Positions 17,949 through 28,143 of a stretch of DNA of 64,000 bases are shown here, piece by piece; position 1 is the stretch's first letter, and every line of letters starts with the position of its first letter. The DNA is taken from positions 744,001 to 808,000 of the forward strand of contig NZ_JAHWDP010000001.1 of NCBI RefSeq assembly GCF_019312585.1, read 5' to 3'. The notes under the pieces were generated by a model that had not been told where the DNA came from, searched no databases, and was given only the letters and a program-made list of their open reading frames with translations. The stretch comes from Halomarinibacterium sedimenti (lineage in GTDB: Bacteria > Bacteroidota > Bacteroidia > Flavobacteriales > Flavobacteriaceae). The translations under genes were made by a program, and so were the position numbers.

Positions 17949-18418
17949 TGAACCAGTATTCAATGAATAGTCCTATTGGTACTCTTTCAATTTACGGAGA
18001 TGACATGGGTATTTCTAAAGTTGTATTTCGGGAAAGTGAAATAACCTCTGAACAAATCCCAGATAGTTTAAAAGACGCTGTTAATCAATTAACCGAATAT
18101 TTTGAAGGAAAAAGGAATCATTTTAATCTTCAATTAAACCCAAAAGGAACTGATTTTCAGAAAAAAGTCTGGCAGCAATTACAGCAAATTCCTTTCGGAA
18201 AAACAACCAGTTATCGGGCAATGGCTAATTTATTAGGCGATCCAAAAGTGATAAGAGCCGCTGCTTCTGCAAACGGAAAAAACCCCATTGCCATCATTAT
18301 ACCTTGCCATCGAGTTATTGGCAGTGATGGTTCTTTAACTGGGTATGCTGGCGGATTGCATAGAAAGAAATGGTTGCTTCAACATGAAAACCCCGTAAAA
18401 CAAGGTGAACTTTTTTAG
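17948..18418 (+). CDS. ogt: Methylated-DNA-protein cysteine methyltransferase
   Basis: 156 residues, the size of Ogt/MGMT proteins. It repairs O6-alkylguanine by transferring the alkyl group to its own Cys120 in the motif IIPCHRV. The DNA-binding helix-turn-helix region TSYRAMANLLGDPKVIRAAASANGKNP precedes it, and GYAGGLHRKKWLL follows. It is translationally coupled to the CNNM gene by TAATG. It has no Ada regulatory domain. Confidence 0.96.
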   Translation: MNQYSMNSPIGTLSIYGDDMGISKVVFRESEITSEQIPDSLKDAVNQLTEYFEGKRNHFNLQLNPKGTDFQKKVWQQLQQIPFGKTTSYRAMANLLGDPKVIRAAASANGKNPIAIIIPCHRVIGSDGSLTGYAGGLHRKKWLLQHENPVKQGELF

Positions 18419-18427
18419 CTTAATTCA

Positions 18428-19588
18428 ATGAAAATACTCAAGAAATTCTTCAAATGGCTGACAATTATTATAGTACTTTTAGTTGCGACACTCTATATCA
18501 CAGATACAGATTACCTCCTAAAAGCGGTCCGAACTATTTATCTCAATGGTCACACCACTGCCTATCTTGAAGATTATCAAAAATTCGATAATCACACAGT
18601 TGAAAATGGAGCACCACCACCTTGGCTGGAACATCGTGAATATAATACCGCTTCGGAGACTGAAAAATTAGCTCAATGGAATTTGGATCTAGGTACAGTA
18701 GCCTACCTCATTATTAAAAATGATAGTATTTGGTTTGAAAAATATTACGAGGGGTATGCCGAAGATTCTAAGTCCAATTCTTTTTCTATGGTAAAAAGCA
18801 TGGTAACGGCTATGCTGGGGAAAGCCATTATGGATGGGTATATTGAGAGTTTAGATCAACCTGTAGGAGATTTTATTCCAGAATTTAATGAAGGTCTCGC
18901 TGCGCAAATGACCGTAGGTGATTTATCTTCTATGGCCTCTGGAACCAATTGGGACGAAGCCTATTATTCACCGTTTTCTATTACCACCAGAGCCTATTTT
19001 GATGATAACTTACGGGAAGTCATAAAAGGGTTAAAAGTAATAGAAACCCCAGGAAAAGTCTTTAAATATGCGAGTGGCGATACAGAACTGTTAGGCATGG
19101 TCATTGAAAAAGCCACTGGAAAAACTCTCTCAAAATATTTAAGTGAAAGCTTTTGGAAGCCTCTTGGTGCTGAGCACCAAGCCCTTTGGCAAGTAGATAG
19201 TGAAGCAGAAGGTATGGAAAAATGTTTTTGTTGTCTGGCTAGTAATGCAAAAGATTTTGCGCGATTTGGAAAATTATATAAAGATTCCGGAAAGTGGAAC
19301 GGTCAACAACTATTAGATTCTTCTTTTGTGGCAAAAAATATTACTCCAAGGTTTCCAGAAAGCCCTCAATACGGCTACGGTTGGTGGTTATATAACACAG
19401 ATGACAAAAACTTTTTTATGATGCGAGGACACCTTGGTCAATACGTAATAGTTGAGCCCAATGATAATATTATTATCGTTCGATTAGGGCATCAAAAAAG
19501 TCCCGATGCAGGAGTAGGTGTATTTACCGAAGACATTACGGTTTATATTGAAGAAGCATATAACATGCTTGAAGGTAATAGTTTGTAG
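18428..19588 (+). CDS. Serine hydrolase of the class C beta-lactamase family, membrane-anchored
   Basis: 386 residues. An N-terminal membrane anchor (about 10-24) is followed by a beta-lactamase-like domain. It has the catalytic S120-M-V-K123 (SxxK), the Y214-A-S216 (YxS/N) motif, and RGHLGQY in the place of the KTG-like third motif. The family includes esterases, D-aminopeptidases and PBP-like enzymes acting in the periplasm. A true beta-lactamase is less likely given the anchor and context. It follows ogt after 9 bases, in an operon starting at the CNNM gene. Confidence 0.9.
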   Translation: MKILKKFFKWLTIIIVLLVATLYITDTDYLLKAVRTIYLNGHTTAYLEDYQKFDNHTVENGAPPPWLEHREYNTASETEKLAQWNLDLGTVAYLIIKNDSIWFEKYYEGYAEDSKSNSFSMVKSMVTAMLGKAIMDGYIESLDQPVGDFIPEFNEGLAAQMTVGDLSSMASGTNWDEAYYSPFSITTRAYFDDNLREVIKGLKVIETPGKVFKYASGDTELLGMVIEKATGKTLSKYLSESFWKPLGAEHQALWQVDSEAEGMEKCFCCLASNAKDFARFGKLYKDSGKWNGQQLLDSSFVAKNITPRFPESPQYGYGWWLYNTDDKNFFMMRGHLGQYVIVEPNDNIIIVRLGHQKSPDAGVGVFTEDITVYIEEAYNMLEGNSL

Positions 19589-19634
19589 AAAATTTGTAAT
19601 TTTACGTAACTCCCCTTTATAAAATTTTCAAAAT

Positions 19635-20348
19635 ATGTTACACCGAATTAATTTGGAGCATATCCTATTTTTGGATATTGAAACGGTTCCCTTATTTGAT
19701 GATTTCAACAAATTAGATGATACTTCAAAAGTGCTTTGGGGGCAAAAAACACAATACCAGCGCAAAGACGAATTCACCCCTGAAGAATTCTATGACAGAG
19801 CAGGAATTTGGGCAGAATTTGGTAAAATAATTTGTATCTCGGTAGGATATTTTAAAATGAAAGGCGATATAAGAAATTTTCGCGTAACCAGTTTTTATGG
19901 TGAAGAAGTGAAAATTCTAAGAGACTTTAAATCACTTTTAGAAACTCATTTTAATAAACCTCAACATGTACTTTGTGCACATAACGGAAAAGAATTCGAT
20001 TTTCCTTATATCGCTCGCCGTATGATAATTAATAGAATGGATATTCCGTTCAAGTTAAATTTCTTTGGTAAAAAGCCCTGGGAAGTGCCTCATTTGGATA
20101 CACTTGAATTGTGGAAATTTGGTGATTATAAAACCTTTACTTCCTTAAAATTAATGGCGCATGTATTAGATATCCCTTCTCCAAAAGACGATATTGACGG
20201 CAGTCAAGTTCGGGACGTGTTTTATGAAGAAAAAGATTTGGATAGAATTATACAGTATTGCGAAAAAGATGCTATCACAGTGGCTCAAATATTTTTAAGA
20301 CTCCGGAATGAAGAAATTTTAGACGAAAGTGAAATATTAAGCGTATAA
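19635..20348 (+). CDS. PolB-like 3'-5' exonuclease
   Basis: 237 residues. The DEDD exonuclease motif I is LDIETVP (Asp14, Glu16). A second acidic motif is AHNGKEFDFPYIARR, and the last is YCEKDAITVAQIFLRL. This is the predicted 3'-5' exonuclease family related to the proofreading domain of family B polymerases, here free-standing. It is probably a DNA-repair nuclease. It is separated from the serine hydrolase by 46 bases and ends in a terminator. Confidence 0.88.
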   Translation: MLHRINLEHILFLDIETVPLFDDFNKLDDTSKVLWGQKTQYQRKDEFTPEEFYDRAGIWAEFGKIICISVGYFKMKGDIRNFRVTSFYGEEVKILRDFKSLLETHFNKPQHVLCAHNGKEFDFPYIARRMIINRMDIPFKLNFFGKKPWEVPHLDTLELWKFGDYKTFTSLKLMAHVLDIPSPKDDIDGSQVRDVFYEEKDLDRIIQYCEKDAITVAQIFLRLRNEEILDESEILSV

Positions 20349-20376
20349 AAAAACCCGCCAAACAGGCGGGCTTTTT
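20347..20376. terminator. Bidirectional intrinsic terminator
   Basis: Stem CCCGCC/GGCGGG (20354-20359, 20365-20370) with loop AAACA, flanked by an A-run and a T-run. It lies between the convergent exonuclease and M4 protease genes. Confidence 0.88.
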
Positions 20377-20388
20377 AAAAATTGAATA

Positions 20389-23300
20389 TTATTCTTTTAT
20401 AAACCGTTGTGAAATTATTTCTTCTCCATCATTAATTTCAATGATATAAATTCCACTTTTCAGTCTTCCAACATTTAAAGGTTGTTGGGTTAATAAACCA
20501 GACATTACTTCTTGGCCTAGTGTATTTACAATTTTGAAGGTTGTATTGTCGATTGACTCTAGTAATCTTACATTTAAGAAAGTTGTTGTAGGATTAGGAT
20601 ACAATAACATATCCCCTTCAAACGCAGCATCGCTGTCTCCACTACCAAATCCTTGAACACCTCCTATAGCTGTAATTGAATTCCCTGCAAAAGCAGTTCC
20701 AGTATTACCAGTAATAGTTACTTGATCAATATAAATGTGATCTGAATTTGAACTTGCATCGCATCTAAATCTGAATTGGGCATTACTTGGGAAATTATAA
20801 CTTGTGCTAGGTATATTTACAGTTGCTACATAAAATGAATTATTATTGAAGCTCGTTCCACTTGCATATGATGCCACAGTTCTCCAAGTAGAGCCATCGT
20901 AGAATTGTACCCAGAAGTCTTCACCCGTTTCCATACTCCAAGAATAGAAATAGAACTCTATATCAATTGAATTATAACTGGTCACATTGAAACTTCCTAA
21001 TGTCATTGTAGAAGAGTTTGTATTATCTCGCAATCGAATCGAATAATTTCCTTGATAAGATCTTGATCCAGAGTAACGATAGGAGTCACTTCCTCCATCT
21101 ATCCATCCATCCCAACCAGTTTCAAAGGATCCTTGGTGTAACACTGTTGAACCTCCGCCGCCGCCACCAGTAGTAGTAACAGAAACTGTATTACTTAATC
21201 CCGAATTGTTCCCAGCAGCATCAAATGCTCTAACATTAAAAGAATAGGATGTTCCAGCTGTTAAACCTGTAACATTGGCAGAAGTACCTGTAACAGTTCC
21301 TATACTTGATCCTCCTTCAAAAACTTCATATCCAGTAACACCAACATTATCTGTGGAAGCATTCCAAGAAAGGTCAACCGTAGTATCTGTTACATTAGAG
21401 GCAGAAAGATTTGAAGGGTTTGTAGGGGCTTCGGTATCTCCTCCACCGGTCCCAAGATTCACGGTATAATCTTCCACTTCACCATAGGTAAAGGTTTCGC
21501 ATGAAGTTGGAATTCCATTGTACTTCATCGAAACACGCATTCTTACAGAGTTCCCAGACGTCCCGCTTGGCACTGTAAAGGATCCGCTATTAGGAGTATT
21601 GGTTGAAGCTGCTTTAGACCAAACTAATTCCCCTGCATCATTAAAATCTTTGTCATCATTATAGTCAATCCAAACGGCGTACCCTTCGGCATAAACAGTT
21701 CCAGTCCAGGTAGGAGTTACTGTAATAGTATATGACTGACCTTCGGTTAAATTCGTAGAAACGGAAGTAAAATCAGAATAAAACTGTGCGCCAGAAGAGT
21801 TATCTATGGTGTTTAATTGAACTCTACTTATATATTCGTCATTTACATTAGTACTACTAGAGGCACAATAGGAGCCGCCACCACCACCACCGCCATAGGC
21901 AGAACCAACTCCAACTGCATACCAGGCATTGGTAGTGGCAATTTCTTCAGCACTTCCTGCACCATATAAATCAATAGCAGCTTGAATGGCACCTGTTCTA
22001 GCGTCACTATACTGAGAATTTGTACTTAAATAAACCGATAAGTTTCTATACGCGATAGCGGCCGCTTTATCCATTCCAATTCCAGTTACAGTATAGCTGT
22101 CACCGTTATCATTTGTACCACTACCACCAACAGTTAATAAATAGAACCAAAAATTTTGCACTCCAGAATTATAGTGTACGCCACCATTATCTCCTGAACC
22201 AGAATACCAATTAGTTCCTAAATAAGTGTCAGGATCCCCGTAGGCATTTGGGTTGCTCATGGAGCGTAAAGCGCCACCACTTCCGCCAGCTCCTATTTGG
22301 TCTCCCATAAGCCAATCATTACTCCCCGAAGCATAGTTTTCAATAGATTCACCAAAAATATCGGAGAAAGACTCGTTTAAAGCACCCGACTGATAACTAT
22401 AAACCAAATTAGCAGAGTATTCTGTAACCCCATGGGTTATCTCATGACCTACAATATCTAACGACACTAAGGGTCCATAATTTACTCCGTCTCCATCACC
22501 ATAAGTCATTCTACTACCATCCCAAAATGCATTTACATAATTGTTTGAATAACTTACGTAGGAACGAATAATTGCTCCTGCATTATTATAGGAGTTCCTA
22601 TTATGTTTACCTAAGAAATATTTATGAGTTTGTTCTGCCCCAAAATGTGCTTGCACACCTGTTGGGTGATTAAAACTAGTAGAACCACTAGTAATATCAG
22701 AAGCATTATTATAATTGGTGCCATTATTCATATCATAGGTTTGGATACCGTTACCATCTGCTGTTTGACGTAGCCTATAAGGCCCTGAAGCATTATCTGC
22801 TGTAAAGGATACATTTCCGTTATAAAGACTATTCCCAGAAGCTGGTACATTGGCATGATGAATTTTCTTGTTCTCTAGAAGAATTTCACCCGTTATAGCA
22901 TCTACATAAACATCGGCTCTATAAAGTGGCTCCGATGCATAGATATCAAACTTATAAGCAAGTCTATTTTCCTTGGTTACATTTTCAAGGACTGGAAAAA
23001 TAATAAGCTCTCCTTGAGGCAATTCATAATTGGCAAGTTCACTTTCTTGTACATTTTGCCATAAATATCTTGTAGCTCCTACTTTGGCGATTGCATAATT
23101 AAATGCCTGATTTGCGCCAAGTGCGGGCGTAGTATTTAACTCTTTAATATCCGCTAGACTATTGGTCATAGATGTTATAACACCCGATTTTGAGTGAAGC
23201 GTAAAGGTTGAAAACTCAACTTTAATACCATTATAGTATTGCTGGTATTTGTCGTGAGTAAAACCTAATGGATCTTGGTTTTGATTTACATACTGAAAGG

Positions 23301-23514
23301 AAGTTTGCGGGGAGAATTTAAATTCCTGTTGCAGTAATTGAGAAGTGTTTTGAGAATTGTAATTTTTTGAAGCATCAAATACTCTGAGGCTTGGTGGTCT
23401 TTTAATATTTCTTTGCTCATCGGACTTGTTCTGGGAACTAACTTCAATCGTCCCAAAAGCGAAAGTAAGGACCGATAAAAAAACAAGAAATACATTTTTA
23501 CTAATTTTTTTCAT
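20389..23514 (-). CDS. T9SS-exported M4 (thermolysin-like) metalloprotease with accessory domains
   Basis: 1041 residues. The order is a signal peptide and an N-terminal FTP-type propeptide (to about 215), then the M4 catalytic domain. That domain has H357-E358-I-T-H361 and the third zinc ligand E381 in [12 protein letters not shown] run of six glycines leads to a GEVED domain (about 555-690) and then a fibronectin type III domain (about 697-785). A second glycine-rich linker precedes a jelly-roll/MAM-like region (about 795-940). The C-terminal type A T9SS sorting signal contains [15 protein letters not shown] and SGIYIIEI. It is secreted and then processed or anchored by the type IX system. 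It probably digests extracellular protein. Confidence 0.96.
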   Translation of the reverse strand: MKKISKNVFLVFLSVLTFAFGTIEVSSQNKSDEQRNIKRPPSLRVFDASKNYNSQNTSQLLQQEFKFSPQTSFQYVNQNQDPLGFTHDKYQQYYNGIKVEFSTFTLHSKSGVITSMTNSLADIKELNTTPALGANQAFNYAIAKVGATRYLWQNVQESELANYELPQGELIIFPVLENVTKENRLAYKFDIYASEPLYRADVYVDAITGEILLENKKIHHANVPASGNSLYNGNVSFTADNASGPYRLRQTADGNGIQTYDMNNGTNYNNASDITSGSTSFNHPTGVQAHFGAEQTHKYFLGKHNRNSYNNAGAIIRSYVSYSNNYVNAFWDGSRMTYGDGDGVNYGPLVSLDIVGHEITHGVTEYSANLVYSYQSGALNESFSDIFGESIENYASGSNDWLMGDQIGAGGSGGALRSMSNPNAYGDPDTYLGTNWYSGSGDNGGVHYNSGVQNFWFYLLTVGGSGTNDNGDSYTVTGIGMDKAAAIAYRNLSVYLSTNSQYSDARTGAIQAAIDLYGAGSAEEIATTNAWYAVGVGSAYGGGGGGGSYCASSSTNVNDEYISRVQLNTIDNSSGAQFYSDFTSVSTNLTEGQSYTITVTPTWTGTVYAEGYAVWIDYNDDKDFNDAGELVWSKAASTNTPNSGSFTVPSGTSGNSVRMRVSMKYNGIPTSCETFTYGEVEDYTVNLGTGGGDTEAPTNPSNLSASNVTDTTVDLSWNASTDNVGVTGYEVFEGGSSIGTVTGTSANVTGLTAGTSYSFNVRAFDAAGNNSGLSNTVSVTTTGGGGGGSTVLHQGSFETGWDGWIDGGSDSYRYSGSRSYQGNYSIRLRDNTNSSTMTLGSFNVTSYNSIDIEFYFYSWSMETGEDFWVQFYDGSTWRTVASYASGTSFNNNSFYVATVNIPSTSYNFPSNAQFRFRCDASSNSDHIYIDQVTITGNTGTAFAGNSITAIGGVQGFGSGDSDAAFEGDMLLYPNPTTTFLNVRLLESIDNTTFKIVNTLGQEVMSGLLTQQPLNVGRLKSGIYIIEINDGEEIISQRFIKE

Positions 23515-23702
23515 AATGATTAGTGTTTTTGTTAATGATTAGTATTTATTTGTAATAATTATTTAAAACAAAGGCTTTTTTTTTATAAATAAAATTATTT
23601 TCGATGAACTACATTAAGATTTTATTAACAATTTTTTTCCTACAAAACTAAACCTACTGATTTAGTAGACTTTACAGTTTTTATTTAAAATTTTAATTGA
23701 AG

Positions 23703-23710
23703 TATCTTTG
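23703..23710 (+). promoter_or_regulatory. Bacteroidetes -7 box (TATCTTTG)
   Basis: A full TAnnTTTG match ending 5 bases before the ATG of the ABC gene, implying an almost leaderless transcript. The 201 bases between the divergent M4 and ABC genes also hold a repeated aatgattagt motif next to the M4 start. I found no other structure there. Confidence 0.5.
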
Positions 23711-23715
23711 AGCTA

Positions 23716-25404
23716 ATGAAAAAAGAACCCCTTATTACTATTAAAAACCTTTTGGTCTCATTTGGAAATAAGAAATCCAAAACCGAAGTGCTTCATCATA
23801 TCTCATTTACAGTTTTACAAAATGAAGTTCTAGGGATTGTAGGAGAGTCTGGCTCGGGAAAATCGGTTACCTCATTAGCGCTTATGGGGTTGTTACCAAA
23901 GAAAACCTCCCATCTTTCTGGAGACATATTGTTTGAAAATAAAAACCTTGCCTTTCTAAAAGAAACGGATTACCGAAAGCTAAGGGGAAATGAAATTTCT
24001 ATGATTTTTCAAGAACCCATGAGTGCCTTAAACCCTTCCATTAAGTGCGGTGAACAAGTTTCTGAAATGCTTCAGCTACATAAAAAAATGTCCTCTTCGG
24101 ATGCCAAAAAAGAAACGCTTTCGCTATTTGAAAAGGTAAAACTGCCTCAACCTAAAGAATTGTACCATAGATACCCACACCAGATAAGTGGAGGGCAAAT
24201 GCAACGAGTTATGATTGCTATGGCTATTTCTTGTAAGCCAAAATTATTGATCGCAGATGAGCCTACAACTGCTTTGGATGTAACGGTTCAAAAAGAGATA
24301 CTTCAGTTACTAAAAGAGCTTCAGAAAGAAACTGGAATGAGTTTAATTTTTATATCTCATGATCTAGCCTTAGTTTCTGAAATTGCAGATCGTGTTGTAG
24401 TAATGCACAAGGGAATAGTCGTTGAAGAAGGTTCAGTTTTTGAAATATTCAAATTACCAAAACAAGAATACACAAAAGCCCTTCTTGCTTCCCGTCCACC
24501 ACTAGATAAGCGTTTTGAAAAACTTCCAACCATTGCTTCTTTAGCAGACAAGTCTTTTACTCCAAAAGAAATAACCCTTTCTCAAAGGGCATTTCAGCAT
24601 AAACAAATTTATTTGCAAAAGCCTATTTTAGAAATTAAAAACTTAGAAAAGGAATATTTTCAAAATACAGGACTTTTCACCAAAAAGCGTTCTATTAAAG
24701 CTGTTAACAAGGTCTCTTTTAGTGTTTTTGAAGGAGAAACCCTAGGATTGGTGGGTGAGTCTGGTTGTGGAAAATCTACCTTAGGAAAGGTAATTCTACA
24801 GTTGGAAAAAGCGACCGCAGGGAGCGTTTATTTCAAAGGAAAGGACATCACAAAACTTTCTAATACTGAAATAAAAAAACTAAGAAAGGATATCCAGCTA
24901 ATATTTCAAGATCCATATTCTTCATTAAACCCAAGGCTAACTATTGGACAAGCCATCGTTGAGGTCATGAAAGTTCATAATATTGGAACATCCAAAAAAC
25001 ATCGAGAAGATAAAGTTGCCAAACTTTTACAAAAAGTAGGTTTAGACGAAAACTATTTTAATAGATATCCGCATGAATTATCTGGCGGTCAGAGGCAAAG
25101 GGTGGGCATTGCACGCACCATTGCATTAGAGCCTAAACTCGTTATTTGTGATGAAAGTGTAAGTGCTTTGGATATCTCGGTGCAAGCTCAGGTTTTAAAT
25201 TTATTAAATGAACTGAAAGACGATTTTGGTTTTACCTATATATTTATCTCCCACGATTTAGCCGTGGTAAAATTTATGGCAGACCAACTCATTGTAATGA
25301 ATGAAGGCAAAATTGAAGAAATAGGTGATGCGGATGAAATTTATGCCAATCCATCAACAGAATACACCAAAAAACTTATTGAAGCAATTCCAAAAGGGAT
25401 TTAA
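23716..25404 (+). CDS. ABC transporter protein with two fused ATPase domains (Opp/Dpp type)
   Basis: 562 residues. Two complete nucleotide-binding domains are visible. The first has Walker A GESGSGKS, signature ISGGQMQR and Walker [10 protein letters not shown]. The second has GESGCGKS, signature LSGGQRQR and LVICDESVS. Both resemble the DppD/DppF ATPases of peptide importers, and the fused arrangement is that of YejF and GsiA. No permease or binding protein is nearby, so the partners must be encoded elsewhere. The role is likely import of oligopeptides or microcin-like compounds, inferred from the family. Confidence 0.93.
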   Translation: MKKEPLITIKNLLVSFGNKKSKTEVLHHISFTVLQNEVLGIVGESGSGKSVTSLALMGLLPKKTSHLSGDILFENKNLAFLKETDYRKLRGNEISMIFQEPMSALNPSIKCGEQVSEMLQLHKKMSSSDAKKETLSLFEKVKLPQPKELYHRYPHQISGGQMQRVMIAMAISCKPKLLIADEPTTALDVTVQKEILQLLKELQKETGMSLIFISHDLALVSEIADRVVVMHKGIVVEEGSVFEIFKLPKQEYTKALLASRPPLDKRFEKLPTIASLADKSFTPKEITLSQRAFQHKQIYLQKPILEIKNLEKEYFQNTGLFTKKRSIKAVNKVSFSVFEGETLGLVGESGCGKSTLGKVILQLEKATAGSVYFKGKDITKLSNTEIKKLRKDIQLIFQDPYSSLNPRLTIGQAIVEVMKVHNIGTSKKHREDKVAKLLQKVGLDENYFNRYPHELSGGQRQRVGIARTIALEPKLVICDESVSALDISVQAQVLNLLNELKDDFGFTYIFISHDLAVVKFMADQLIVMNEGKIEEIGDADEIYANPSTEYTKKLIEAIPKGI

Positions 25405-25524
25405 AAAAAGACTTCCTTGCCCTTATAACATCAGAATGGGTCGTTTAACGAATAAAAAATTGTATTTCAATATTATATGGTTTATTACTCTATCTTTAAT
25501 AGACTAACTAAAAACCAAATAATT

Positions 25525-26328
25525 ATGAAAAAAATTACACTATTATTGTTTGCAGTATTACTTTCTGCAAGTGGATTTTCACAGTTCACAATTAATGAAG
25601 ATTTTAATTCTGGTGCTCCGGCAGGATGGGGTACGGCAGTATGGGAAGGTACTTGTGATTTCCAATTTGGAACAGATTTACCTACAGGAGATGACTTTTT
25701 AACGCAGGCTTGGTTTTATGATGACGATGCTTGTGGTGATATTCCAGATGTAAACTTTCTATCCATTATTAGTGCCTCTTATAATTTAAGTGGCGCGACA
25801 ACAGCTGTATTAACAGTTGATGTTGCGTTTCAAGAATCTGGGGATCAATATTTCGATATTGAAGTTTGGGAAGGGAGCACCACTCAATTGGCGGTCATAG
25901 CTCATTTTGAGGATGATATGGATCCGGACATTCAAACTTTAAGTTATGATGTTTCAGCCTACGTTAATTCTAGTTTAACATTTAGGTTTACTTTTATGGA
26001 TGATCCAGAGTTTGATGGTACTGGTAGTTGGGGATGGCATGGAGGAATTGACAATTTTAGATTGGAAACAGATGCCTTAGGCGTTGCAGACAATCAAGTT
26101 GAAGGTTTTTCAATGTATCCTAATCCAGCTAAAAATAGCCTAAATATTTCTGCAGCTAATACTATTGATCAAATAGCTATCTATGATGTATTGGGAAGAA
26201 AAGTTATTGATCAGTCAATCAACTTAAATAATGTAGAAGTTAATGTGTCAGAACTAACAGCTGGAGCTTATTTTATCCAAGTTTCCTCTGGGACTCAAAA
26301 AGGGTCTTATAAGTTCATAAAACAATAA
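25525..26328 (+). CDS. Secreted protein with jelly-roll domain and T9SS sorting signal
   Basis: 267 residues. I chose the ATG that begins MKKITLLLFAVLL (a clear signal peptide cleaved after GFSQ); a longer frame upstream adds 16 residues that do not fit. Residues about 25-190 form a beta-rich, Asp-rich region (DFNSGAPAGWG at the start, WGWHGGIDNFRLE at the end) like MAM or cleaved-adhesin modules. The C-terminal 75 residues are a T9SS type A signal with FSMYPNPAKNSLNIS and AGAYFIQVSSG. It is exported to the cell surface or released, with a likely binding role. A near-consensus -7 box (TATCTTTA) lies at 25491-25498. Confidence 0.82.
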   Translation: MKKITLLLFAVLLSASGFSQFTINEDFNSGAPAGWGTAVWEGTCDFQFGTDLPTGDDFLTQAWFYDDDACGDIPDVNFLSIISASYNLSGATTAVLTVDVAFQESGDQYFDIEVWEGSTTQLAVIAHFEDDMDPDIQTLSYDVSAYVNSSLTFRFTFMDDPEFDGTGSWGWHGGIDNFRLETDALGVADNQVEGFSMYPNPAKNSLNISAANTIDQIAIYDVLGRKVIDQSINLNNVEVNVSELTAGAYFIQVSSGTQKGSYKFIKQ

Positions 26329-26366
26329 AGGAAACTACTAACTTTCCCTTAAAAGAAGTAAATAAA

Positions 26367-26398
26367 AAACCCGTTCTAACCTCACAAAGAACGGGTTT
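26367..26398 (+). terminator. Intrinsic terminator-like hairpin
   Basis: Arms AAACCCGTTCT (26367-26377) and AGAACGGGTTT (26388-26398) with a 10-base loop. The T-run after the stem is short. It follows the small T9SS protein and faces the convergent scoB gene. Confidence 0.75.
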
Positions 26399-26700
26399 AC
26401 CTTTATCTGAATCGTTGCAGATTTGGGGAAAAAGGATTTTTAATAAGCTACATCAACAAGAATACTTTTTTAGCAACATAAAACAAACTTTTTATAAGCT
26501 GCGAAGTATTTTTTATCCAGTTGGTTACACTTTTCATTACATAAGTTGGTTAAGCGTGGTTAATCAAATTTGGGAAAGCTAAATTGTAAAAAAAATTAAA
26601 TAAACACGATTAAAAACATATTTTTTCGATGAAATGCGTAATACTTTAACATTTAATCGTAAAAACTATAGAACTCAAGATGAAAATTGGGGAAGAATAC
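26399..26700. other. Non-coding AT-rich spacer, nothing recognised
   Basis: About 300 bases between the terminator and the end of scoB. I found no open frame with coding character, no tRNA-like fold and no repeat. Both flanking genes point into it, so it is most likely simple intergenic DNA. Confidence 0.6.
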
Positions 26701-27357
26701 TTAAAATTTCATTTCAGGAATGCTGCCATCGATTACCATTTCACCTTCAGTAGCCGCTTTTATTTCTTCTACTGAAACCCCCGGAGCTCTTTCCAGAAGG
26801 TGAAATTTATTATCTCTTATTTCTAGAACGGCAAGATTGGTTACAATCTTCTTAACGCATCGTACACCCGTCAATGGAAGCGAACATGTTCTGAGAAGTT
26901 TAGACTCCCCAGCTCTGTTGGTATGCATCATGGCAACGATAATATTTTCGGCAGAAGCCACTAAGTCCATCGCTCCTCCCATTCCCTTTACCATTTTCCC
27001 TGGTATTTTCCAGTTGGCAATGTCCCCTTCTTGAGAAACTTCCATGGCTCCTAAAATGGTTAAATCTACATGTTGCCCACGAATCATAGAAAAACTCATG
27101 GCAGAGTCGAAGAAGGAAGCGCCAGGCAATGCAGTAATGGTTTGCTTTCCTGCATTAATTAAATCTGGATCCTCTTCCCCTTCAAAAGGAAAGGGTCCCA
27201 TTCCCAAAATTCCATTTTCGCTTTGAAATTCTACTTCAATATCGTTTCGAACAAAATTTGCCACCAACGTGGGTATTCCAATTCCTAAATTAACATAATA
27301 GCCATCATTTACTTCCTTGGCGATACGTTGTGCTATTTGGTTTTTATCTAATGCCAT
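26701..27357 (-). CDS. scoB: 3-oxoacid CoA-transferase, subunit B
   Basis: 218 residues, matching subunit B of bacterial succinyl-CoA:3-ketoacid CoA-transferase. The catalytic glutamate lies in the motif SENGILGMGP (Glu at about 52). YYVNLGIGIPTLVANF near the start and PLTGVRCVKKIVTNLAV are family stretches. It transfers CoA between succinate and acetoacetate or similar acids in ketone-body and branched-chain catabolism. Its ATG overlaps the scoA stop by one base, so the two subunits are coupled for stoichiometric synthesis. Confidence 0.95.
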   Translation of the reverse strand: MALDKNQIAQRIAKEVNDGYYVNLGIGIPTLVANFVRNDIEVEFQSENGILGMGPFPFEGEEDPDLINAGKQTITALPGASFFDSAMSFSMIRGQHVDLTILGAMEVSQEGDIANWKIPGKMVKGMGGAMDLVASAENIIVAMMHTNRAGESKLLRTCSLPLTGVRCVKKIVTNLAVLEIRDNKFHLLERAPGVSVEEIKAATEGEMVIDGSIPEMKF

Positions 27358-28058
27358 TATGCCTTTTTTCTTACCGTTAATTGTTCAATCCTTTTTTCAT
27401 AATTGGTTCCTTGAAAAATTCGCTGCACAAAGATCCCAGGAATATGCACCTGATTTGGATCAAGCGCTCCTGCAGGAACTAATTCTTCCACTTCTGCCAC
27501 CGTAATTTTTGCGGCACCACACATATTTGGGTTAAAATTTCTTGCGGTTCCTTTAAAGATTAAGTTTCCTGCTGCATCTCCTTTCCATGCTTTTATAAAT
27601 GCAAAATCGGCTTTAAAAGCATGTTCCATAATGTGCATTTTCCCATTAAACTCTCGCACTTCTTTTCCTTCGGCTACTTCAGTTCCGTAGCCAGCAGGTG
27701 TGAAAAAAGCAGGTATACCGCTTTGTGCTGCTCGACATCGTTGCGCTAGGGTTCCCTGTGGAATTAATTCTACATCTAATTCTCCACTTAACATCTGTCT
27801 TTCAAACTCGGCATTTTCACCTACATAGGAGGAAATCATTTTTTTTATTTGATGCTTTCGAAGCAATAGCCCCAATCCAAAATCATCGACCCCAGCATTA
27901 TTGGAAATACAAGTCACTCCTTTTACATTTAATCGAACCAATTCTGCGATGCAATTCTCTGGTATTCCACTTAGTCCAAAGCCTCCCAACATAAAGGTCA
28001 TTCCGTCCCTCACCCCTTTACATGCGTCTTGAACATTGGCAACTGTTTTAGTTATCAT
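27357..28058 (-). CDS. scoA: 3-oxoacid CoA-transferase, subunit A
   Basis: 233 residues from the ATG at 28056-28058 ([13 protein letters not shown]), the usual length for subunit A. Motifs are [19 protein letters not shown] near the N-terminus, [13 protein letters not shown], and [25 protein letters not shown]. The same frame stays open for 95 more codons upstream into the PBP1A gene, but that part is not like the family. A terminator and a -7 box lie between, so I reject the longer start. It forms a heteromer with ScoB. Confidence 0.95.
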   Translation of the reverse strand: MITKTVANVQDACKGVRDGMTFMLGGFGLSGIPENCIAELVRLNVKGVTCISNNAGVDDFGLGLLLRKHQIKKMISSYVGENAEFERQMLSGELDVELIPQGTLAQRCRAAQSGIPAFFTPAGYGTEVAEGKEVREFNGKMHIMEHAFKADFAFIKAWKGDAAGNLIFKGTARNFNPNMCGAAKITVAEVEELVPAGALDPNQVHIPGIFVQRIFQGTNYEKRIEQLTVRKKA

Positions 28059-28084
28059 TTGCTTTACAATTTTTACTAAAATTA

Positions 28085-28092
28085 CAAAAATA
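28085..28092 (-). promoter_or_regulatory. Bacteroidetes -7 box for scoAB (TATTTTTG on the minus strand)
   Basis: Read on the minus strand this is TATTTTTG, a TAnnTTTG match. It lies 26 bases upstream of the scoA ATG and downstream of the PBP1A terminator, the expected place for a scoAB promoter. Confidence 0.5.
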
Positions 28093-28102
28093 TAGGCATT
28101 AA

Positions 28103-28124
28103 AAAACCCGATTTCTCGGGTTTT
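28103..28124 (-). terminator. Intrinsic terminator of the PBP1A unit
   Basis: Stem AAAACCCGA (28103-28111) with TCGGGTTTT (28116-28124), loop of four. In the minus direction it is followed by a T-run. It ends the ricT-gldH-PBP1A transcript. Confidence 0.85.
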
Positions 28125-28143
28125 ATGGATTTTATTTTTAGGA

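Noticed and set aside
21870-21895. Glycine-codon repeat in the M4 protease as a possible microsatellite
   Set aside because: It encodes an inter-domain glycine linker, with a similar one near 21155, and does not break the frame.
23515-23545. Repeated aatgattagt next to the M4 protease start
   Set aside because: Only two imperfectly placed copies in very AT-rich sequence; there is no basis to call it an operator.
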